Positions 59,055-64,000 of a stretch of 64,000 bases of DNA are shown in pieces. The notes under the pieces were generated by a model, which had not been told where the DNA came from, did no database searches, and saw only the letters and a program-made list of their open reading frames with translations. The position numbers and the translations under genes were made by a program. The stretch lies in contig JAEPOO010000001.1 in NCBI GenBank assembly GCA_017642855.1, positions 2,333,469-2,397,468 of the forward strand. The letters run 5' to 3'. The stretch comes from Pseudomonadales bacterium. Its GTDB lineage: Bacteria > Pseudomonadota > Gammaproteobacteria > Pseudomonadales > Azotimanducaceae. Every line of letters starts with the position of its first letter. The stretch's first letter is position 1.

Positions 59055-60169
59055 ACAGCCTGTTCTACCTGAATCTTCCGGTATTTCTCCTGACGACGCG
59101 TCTTGTCGGCAACCTGGCCGACCAACTGGCCACAAGCGGCGTTGATATCATCACCACGAGTCGTGCGAACGGTCACGGAGTAACCATCTCTGACGAGTCT
59201 GTCCTGAAATGCTCTCACTGCAGTCATGGAAGGTCTCTTATAGCCGGTACCGGGAAATGGATTAAATGGAATCAAATTAATCTTACACGGAAAGCCTTGT
59301 AGCAGGCGAGACAGTTGTCGCGCATGTTCCGGCGCATCGTTCACACCGTCGATCACGGTGTATTCAACGGTGATGGTTCTTTTTTCCCCCAGGTTCCTGG
59401 CATAGGTTGCACAGACATCCAGTAAACGAGCGATAGGATACTTCTTGTTAATCGGAACGAGCTCATTGCGCAGCTCATCATTCGGCGCATGCAGGGAAAT
59501 GGCCAGCGACACATCGGTGGTATCGATGAGCTTCTCAATGCCAGGCACGACACCAGCCGTAGACACCGTGACCTTACGTTTTGAGATGCCATAACCCAGG
59601 TCGTCCATCATCAGCTCAACGGCTGGCAACACATTGTCGATATTAAGGAGCGGTTCGCCCATACCCATCATAACGACGTTGGTCACCGTCCTGTTTCGAT
59701 CCGGATAAACCTCAGCAAGTCTTCTCATGGCAATTCTCAGTTGCCCAATGATCTCTGAGGTATGGAGGTTACTGTTGAAGCCCTGCTTTCCTGTCGAGCA
59801 GAAACTGCAGTCAAGGGCACAACCCACCTGAGATGAGACACACAGGGTTCCGCGAGAGTCCTCAGGAATAAAGACCGTCTCGACCAGGCTTCCGGAGGCA
59901 GACTTGATCAACCACTTACGCGTGCCGTCTGTCGATACCAGCTCTTTGAATACTTCGGGCTCATTGAGCTCACCAGTATGATCAAGGTGCTCACGAAGCC
60001 CCTTGCTGATGTCTGTCATTTCTGAGAAATCGCCAGCGAAGCGGTGGTGGATCCACTTCATAATCTGGTTGGCATGAAAGGGCTTCTCGCCGAGCCCTTC
60101 GAGGAGGGCCCGCCAGTCGGCCTGGGTGTATCCCAGGTAGTTAACCTTCTGGCGTGCCGCTTCAGTCAT
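59051..60169 (-). CDS. rlmN: 23S rRNA/tRNA (adenine-C2)-methyltransferase RlmN
   Basis: RlmN is a radical SAM enzyme that makes m2A2503 in 23S rRNA and m2A37 in some tRNAs. The CxxxCxxC cluster motif is CALDCSFC, and the mechanistic Cys near the C-terminus is in [21 protein letters not shown] and [19 protein letters not shown] are also typical. The ATG at 60169 gives 372 residues; upstream in-frame starts enter ndk. It lies 7 bases after ndk, a conserved pair. Confidence 0.97.
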   Translation of the reverse strand: MTEAARQKVNYLGYTQADWRALLEGLGEKPFHANQIMKWIHHRFAGDFSEMTDISKGLREHLDHTGELNEPEVFKELVSTDGTRKWLIKSASGSLVETVFIPEDSRGTLCVSSQVGCALDCSFCSTGKQGFNSNLHTSEIIGQLRIAMRRLAEVYPDRNRTVTNVVMMGMGEPLLNIDNVLPAVELMMDDLGYGISKRKVTVSTAGVVPGIEKLIDTTDVSLAISLHAPNDELRNELVPINKKYPIARLLDVCATYARNLGEKRTITVEYTVIDGVNDAPEHARQLSRLLQGFPCKINLIPFNPFPGTGYKRPSMTAVRAFQDRLVRDGYSVTVRTTRGDDINAACGQLVGQVADKTRRQEKYRKIQVEQAV

Positions 60170-60176
60170 CGTTGAC

Positions 60177-60602
60177 CTATCGATCGCAGACCTGGTCTGC
60201 TGAGAAAAAGTAATCAATTTCGCGTGCAGCAGACTCTGGAGAGTCAGAGCCGTGTACCGCGTTCGCATCGATGGATTCTGCAAAGTCGGCTCGAATTGTA
60301 CCCGCAGCGGCTTCTTGAGGGTTAGTTGCACCCATCAGCTCACGATTCTGTGCGATCGCATTTTCGCCTTCAAGGACCTGTACGATCACCGGACCAGAGC
60401 TCATGTAGTTTACGAGATCTTCGAAAAACGGTTTGCCGTCGTGTTCCGCATAAAAGCCTTTGGCTTTATCCACGGTGAGGTGTTCCATGCGAGACGCAAC
60501 AACGCGAAGACCCGCTTTTTCGAAGCGAGAGACGATTTCGCCGATAACATTCTTGGCTACCGCGTCTGGCTTGATGATTGAGAAAGTTCTTTCCATACCC
60601 AT
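60177..60602 (-). CDS. ndk: Nucleoside diphosphate kinase
   Basis: Ndk moves phosphate between nucleoside triphosphates through a phosphohistidine, His117 in ANAVHGSDS. The N-terminus [15 protein letters not shown] and the tail segment [14 protein letters not shown] are diagnostic. The start is either codon 1 or the Met at codon 3. It sits between iscX and rlmN as in Pseudomonas. Confidence 0.98.
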   Translation of the reverse strand: MGMERTFSIIKPDAVAKNVIGEIVSRFEKAGLRVVASRMEHLTVDKAKGFYAEHDGKPFFEDLVNYMSSGPVIVQVLEGENAIAQNRELMGATNPQEAAAGTIRADFAESIDANAVHGSDSPESAAREIDYFFSADQVCDR

Positions 60603-60672
60603 GAGGACTACTCCGTTTACTGAATGTGGTCGTTAAAAATTGCGCGCATTATACGCAGCTGGACCAGTCTGG

Positions 60673-60867
60673 CTAGTCGCATTCGTCCAGCCAAGCCATC
60701 TGGATGGCTTCGAGGATTTTTTCCCCGCAGTGTTCAGGATCATCGTCAAATTCCGGTAAAGCCATGACCCAATCGCGGAGATCCGTAAAGCGCACACTCA
60801 ACGGGTCGACATCAGGGTGGGCATCCACCAGTTCGATCGCAATATCGTTAACGTCAGTCCATTTCAT
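60673..60867 (-). CDS. iscX: Fe-S cluster assembly protein IscX
   Basis: IscX is a small acidic adaptor that binds IscS and tunes iron supply to the ISC machinery. The 64-residue sequence is typical throughout (MKWTDVNDIAIELVDAHPD, then VRFTDLRDWVMALPEFDDDP, and EKILEAIQMAWLDE). It ends the isc cluster, 21 bases after fdx. Confidence 0.97.
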   Translation of the reverse strand: MKWTDVNDIAIELVDAHPDVDPLSVRFTDLRDWVMALPEFDDDPEHCGEKILEAIQMAWLDECD

Positions 60868-60888
60868 GCTCGCGTCCTCACCTGTGGT

Positions 60889-61227
60889 TTAGTGATTCTC
60901 TGATACCTGGTTAATCGTATATTTTGGAATCTCGACGACCAGATCCTCTTCACCGACGATAACCTGGCATGACAGCCTTGAATCCGGCTCCAGCCCCCAG
61001 GCCTTATCAAGAAGATCATCCTCTAGTTCTTCGGACTCTTCCAGGGAATCAAAACCCTCTCGAATGATGACGTGACAAGTCGTACAGGCGCAGGCTCTTT
61101 CACAGGCATGCTCGATATCGATGCCATTGTCCAAGGCCACCTCGATAAGATTGTCCCCGGTTTCTGCCTCGATCACCGCCCCTTCCGGACAGCGTTCTTC
61201 ATGGGGAAGGAAAATAAGCTGCGGCAT
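60889..61227 (-). CDS. fdx: 2Fe-2S ferredoxin of the ISC system
   Basis: This adrenodoxin-type ferredoxin supplies electrons for Fe-S cluster assembly on IscU. The cluster ligands are Cys42, Cys48, Cys51 and Cys87 (HACERACACTTCH and SRLSCQV), the same spacing as E. coli Fdx. The 112-residue length is normal. It follows hscA by 9 bases. Confidence 0.97.
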   Translation of the reverse strand: MPQLIFLPHEERCPEGAVIEAETGDNLIEVALDNGIDIEHACERACACTTCHVIIREGFDSLEESEELEDDLLDKAWGLEPDSRLSCQVIVGEEDLVVEIPKYTINQVSENH

Positions 61228-61236
61228 GTTTCGTCC

Positions 61237-63129
61237 TTATACTTCGTTGTCCGACATTTCATTGTCTAAATCTGCGATCTGCTTTCCTGCCAGCGCCCTT
61301 CTGACCGCCGCATCCATGCGCAGGGAAGCGAATTCCTCGCTTGCCCGACCAAGCATTTCAGTGCCTTCGGTAATCGCCCGGGTGTCATCACCCGATAAGC
61401 GTTCCTGCAGCTTCTTGATCGCCTGCTGCAACATATCGATGTCCTGCGCAGGAAGGAGCGCCTCGCCGTCTTCAGCCAAAGCATTACCCAGCGCTTCGAT
61501 AACCCGTCCCGCTTCGACTCGAGCCTCTGCCAGAGATCGCTGTGCCGCATCATCTGCTGCGTGGTCAAAAGATGATTTCAACATCTGCGTGATTTCATCA
61601 TCGGTGAGTCCGTAGGAAGGTTTCACCTCGACGCTGGCTTCGACACCCGTACTGGTTTCCCGCGCGGAAACTGACAGGAGCCCGTCAGCATCCACCCTAA
61701 AAGTCACTTCGATCTTTGCAGCGCCGGCGACCATCGCAGGTATGCCAGTTAGCTCGAAACGCGCAAGCGACCGGCAGTCATCGACCAGCTCGCGTTCGCC
61801 CTGAACGACATGGATCAACATGGCGGTCTGACCATCTTTGTAGGTCGTGAACTCCTGCGCCTTCGCGATGGGGATGGGCGTGTTTCGCGCGATCACTTTT
61901 TCAGAGAGGCCACCCATGGTTTCCAAACCCAGCGACAAAGGCAGCACATCCAGAAGCAACATCTCCTCATCAGGCTTGTTACCAACGAGCACGTCAGCCT
62001 GAAGCGCCGCACCGACGGCGACCACTTTATCCGGATCGATGTCGTTGAGAGGCTGCGCACCGAAATAATCCGCGACCTTAGAAACCACTAAGGGCACTCG
62101 CGTAGATCCACCGACCAGAACTACGTTGTCGATTTCTTCGAGAGCAACACCAGCATCCCGAACGGATCGACGGCAAGCACGAATCGTGTTGTCGACGAGC
62201 GGGCTGATCAACTCATTAAATGCATCCCGGCTCAGTTCAGCGTCTACCTTAAAGTCTGCATCGCTATGCGAAATTGTCGCCTGTTCTGCAGACGTCAGGG
62301 CTTCCTTCGCAGACCTGGCTTTCATGAGCAAAGCACGCTGGAGTTCTGCAGATAAATCGCCTTCAAATCCGGACTCTTCTATCAGCCATTCTGCAATCGC
62401 ATGATCAAAGTCGTCACCACCAAGCGACGAGTCACCGCCGGTTGCCAGCACTTCGAATACACCGCGACGTAACCGGAGCACAGAAACATCAAAGGTACCG
62501 CCACCCAGGTCATAGATGGCAATAACACCTTCATCGCCGGTATCCAGTCCATAGGCGATGGCAGCAGCGGTCGGCTCATTCAGCAACCGAAGCACGTTAG
62601 CGCCTGCTAGCTGTGCTGCATCTTTGGTTGCCTGTCTTTGTGCGTCATCAAAGTACGCGGGCACGGTAATCACGACACCATCGAGTTCTCCCGCCAACGT
62701 CTCTGATGCACGCTCTACCAGGGATCTCAGGATTTCAGCGGACACTTCAATCGGCGACACCACGCCGGCTGCCGTTTCGATTCGAGCAAGACCAGAGGAC
62801 TCCTCAGAGAATCGGTAGGGTAATTGTTCACCCAGGGAACGAACGTCTTCTACGCCTCGCCCCATCAGTCGCTTAACAGAGACAATCGTGTTGTGCGGAT
62901 CCAAAGCTGCCTGTTCCAAGGCTTCGGCACCAATGATCGGGCCTTCTGCTGTGTAACGAACCACTGACGGCAACATGTGCCTGCCTTCCATGTCCGGGAG
63001 CGTCGCGGCAACGCCTTCCCTGACACTGGCGATCAGAGAATTGGTTGTTCCAAGGTCGATACCGGCAGCACGTTTTCGATCGTGAGGATCTGCCGCCTGC
63101 CCCGGCTCTGTAATCTGCAGTAATGCCAT
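61237..63129 (-). CDS. hscA: Hsp70-type chaperone HscA
   Basis: HscA, with HscB, releases Fe-S clusters from IscU to target proteins using ATP. The nucleotide domain contains [14 protein letters not shown] (about 23-36), [16 protein letters not shown] and [13 protein letters not shown]; the substrate domain contains [12 protein letters not shown] and ends in a helical lid. It is 630 residues long. It overlaps the hscB stop by 1 base (TGATG), giving coupled translation. Confidence 0.97.
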   Translation of the reverse strand: MALLQITEPGQAADPHDRKRAAGIDLGTTNSLIASVREGVAATLPDMEGRHMLPSVVRYTAEGPIIGAEALEQAALDPHNTIVSVKRLMGRGVEDVRSLGEQLPYRFSEESSGLARIETAAGVVSPIEVSAEILRSLVERASETLAGELDGVVITVPAYFDDAQRQATKDAAQLAGANVLRLLNEPTAAAIAYGLDTGDEGVIAIYDLGGGTFDVSVLRLRRGVFEVLATGGDSSLGGDDFDHAIAEWLIEESGFEGDLSAELQRALLMKARSAKEALTSAEQATISHSDADFKVDAELSRDAFNELISPLVDNTIRACRRSVRDAGVALEEIDNVVLVGGSTRVPLVVSKVADYFGAQPLNDIDPDKVVAVGAALQADVLVGNKPDEEMLLLDVLPLSLGLETMGGLSEKVIARNTPIPIAKAQEFTTYKDGQTAMLIHVVQGERELVDDCRSLARFELTGIPAMVAGAAKIEVTFRVDADGLLSVSARETSTGVEASVEVKPSYGLTDDEITQMLKSSFDHAADDAAQRSLAEARVEAGRVIEALGNALAEDGEALLPAQDIDMLQQAIKKLQERLSGDDTRAITEGTEMLGRASEEFASLRMDAAVRRALAGKQIADLDNEMSDNEV

Positions 63130-63650
63130 CAGTAATCCAGCAGTTTCTCTTCCAATTGATTAGCAGCAATCAGTAACTTGTTCAGAAACTGCATTTCGTA
63201 AACCAGCACTTCTGCTTTCGCCAGATCCTCTGTAACAAGATCTGAAAACTTGTTTTCAATCGCCGCAACCACACCTTTCACTTCTCTTTTGAAGCTATCC
63301 AACTCATCGAGATCACCATCCCCGTCCTCGATGTCTTCGAGTTTTTCACGGAGCTCAATCTGCTCCATCAAAAATGCAGGCGGCAACTGGGGATTTTCTT
63401 CCAGCTCCACGCCTTTTAGTTGCAACAGATAAATCGCCCGTTTCAGAGACGACTTCAACGTCTCGTTAGCAGAGTTGACCAACGTCGCCCATTGCATGGC
63501 GACACGCTTTTCTTGTTCAGAACTGCTGGCAAAGCGATCCGGGTGAACCTCTTTCTGGAGCTCGAGAAAACGGTCCGATAGCCCCCCTGGGTCAATATCG
63601 TACTCAATCGGCAAACCGAAAATTTCGAAATAGTTTTGATTGAAGTTCAC
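63129..63650 (-). CDS. hscB: J-domain co-chaperone HscB
   Basis: HscB brings IscU to HscA and stimulates its ATPase. The N-terminal J domain ([19 protein letters not shown]) carries the HPD motif at residues 36-38, and a C-terminal three-helix bundle binds IscU. Its 173 residues match. It lies 41 bases after iscA in the usual order. Confidence 0.96.
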   Translation of the reverse strand: MNFNQNYFEIFGLPIEYDIDPGGLSDRFLELQKEVHPDRFASSSEQEKRVAMQWATLVNSANETLKSSLKRAIYLLQLKGVELEENPQLPPAFLMEQIELREKLEDIEDGDGDLDELDSFKREVKGVVAAIENKFSDLVTEDLAKAEVLVYEMQFLNKLLIAANQLEEKLLDY

Positions 63651-63691
63651 TTTGAATCAGCCGACGAATGTCAGGATCAGAAAAAGGACGA

Positions 63692-64000
63692 TTAGACGGT
63701 GAAGCTTTCTCCGCAGCCACATTCACCCTGCACGTTCGGGTTCTTAAACTCAAAGCCTTCATTAAGGCCCTGTTTAACGTAGTCCATTTCCGTGCCGTCC
63801 ACGTAAACCAGCGACTTCGGGTCGACAAAAACATCGATACCCTGGGATGAGAATTTGAGGTCTTCAGGCTGAATCTCGTCCACAGGTTCCAGAACATACA
63901 TCAGACCTGAGCACCCGGTGGTTTTCACGGCAAGACGAATGCCTACGCCTTTGCCGCGACTTTCCAGGTAGCTGACGACATGCTCAGCAGCTTTTTCAGT
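63692..64000 (-). CDS. iscA: Iron-sulfur cluster assembly protein IscA, partial (5' end outside window)
   Basis: About 102 of an expected 107 residues are present, starting at [20 protein letters not shown]; the initiator codon is just past base 64000. IscA is an A-type carrier that binds iron or Fe-S clusters through three cysteines, here in KTTGCSGL and ECGCGES. It precedes hscB, as in other isc operons (iscRSUA upstream are presumed beyond the edge). Confidence 0.96.
   Translation of the reverse strand, partial: TEKAAEHVVSYLESRGKGVGIRLAVKTTGCSGLMYVLEPVDEIQPEDLKFSSQGIDVFVDPKSLVYVDGTEMDYVKQGLNEGFEFKNPNVQGECGCGESFTV

Noticed and set aside
60170..60331. N-terminal extension of rlmN
   Set aside because: The extra 54 residues overlap ndk coding sequence; the ATG at 60169 gives the normal length.

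Overview
The window is a stretch of a gammaproteobacterial chromosome, coding almost wall to wall and mostly on the minus strand. Gene order matches blocks known from Pseudomonas and related marine gammaproteobacteria: relA-rlmD-cysM-barA/gacS; rpoE-rseABC-mucD-lepA-lepB-rnc-era-recO-acpS; ffh, rpsP-rimM-trmD-rplS, xerD-dsbC; hom-recJ-prfB-lysS; and iscA-hscBA-fdx-iscX-ndk-rlmN-pilF-rodZ-hisS-yfgM-bamB-der. No phage, insertion sequence, CRISPR array, rRNA or tRNA gene was seen. The species cannot be named from this sequence.

Layout. 1-2.3 kb: a YoaA/DinG-type helicase (cut by the window edge), mobA and a lysine-rich histone H1-like gene. 2.3-9.5 kb: adk, relA, rlmD, cysM and a degenerate BarA/GacS protein. 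9.5-19.1 kb: acpS back to rpoE, holding protein export, RNase III/Era and the envelope stress sigma factor with its regulators. 19.3-24.6 kb: nadB, ygfX, sdhE, ygfZ, an acyl-CoA hydrolase and ung, with a 20-bp minisatellite between sdhE and ygfX. 24.6-34.6 kb: lysS, prfB (with its programmed frameshift), recJ, hom, alaC, a transporter, dsbC and xerD; upstream of alaC lies a predicted alanine-coded attenuator. 34.7-40.4 kb: the ribosomal protein/tRNA modification operon, ffh, a cytochrome-assembly-like membrane protein and a CorC/HlyC-type transporter. 40.4-48.8 kb: a structured intergenic element, leuA with a leucine-rich leader peptide, a gamma carbonic anhydrase, a second minisatellite, two divergent Nudix genes, purL and tadA. 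48.8-64 kb: guaA, xseA, an M23 peptidase, der back to hisS, rodZ, pilF, rlmN, ndk and the ISC iron-sulfur genes (iscA cut by the window edge).

The genes are largely housekeeping: translation, ribosome maturation, nucleotide and amino acid synthesis, envelope assembly and stress response, and Fe-S assembly. The unusual items are: (1) an Ala-rich leader ORF followed by a 12-bp-stem terminator with nine Us upstream of alaC-hom; (2) a BarA/GacS-locus protein whose sensor and kinase have decayed while receiver and HPt phosphosites remain; (3) two unrelated 18-20 bp tandem arrays that both seem to have grown from the 3' end of a gene, stop codon included; (4) canonical operons each missing one gene (pdxJ, ispG, thrC, guaB), of which pdxJ and ispG both depend on the deoxyxylulose phosphate route; (5) a leucine leader peptide in front of leuA without a classical terminator.
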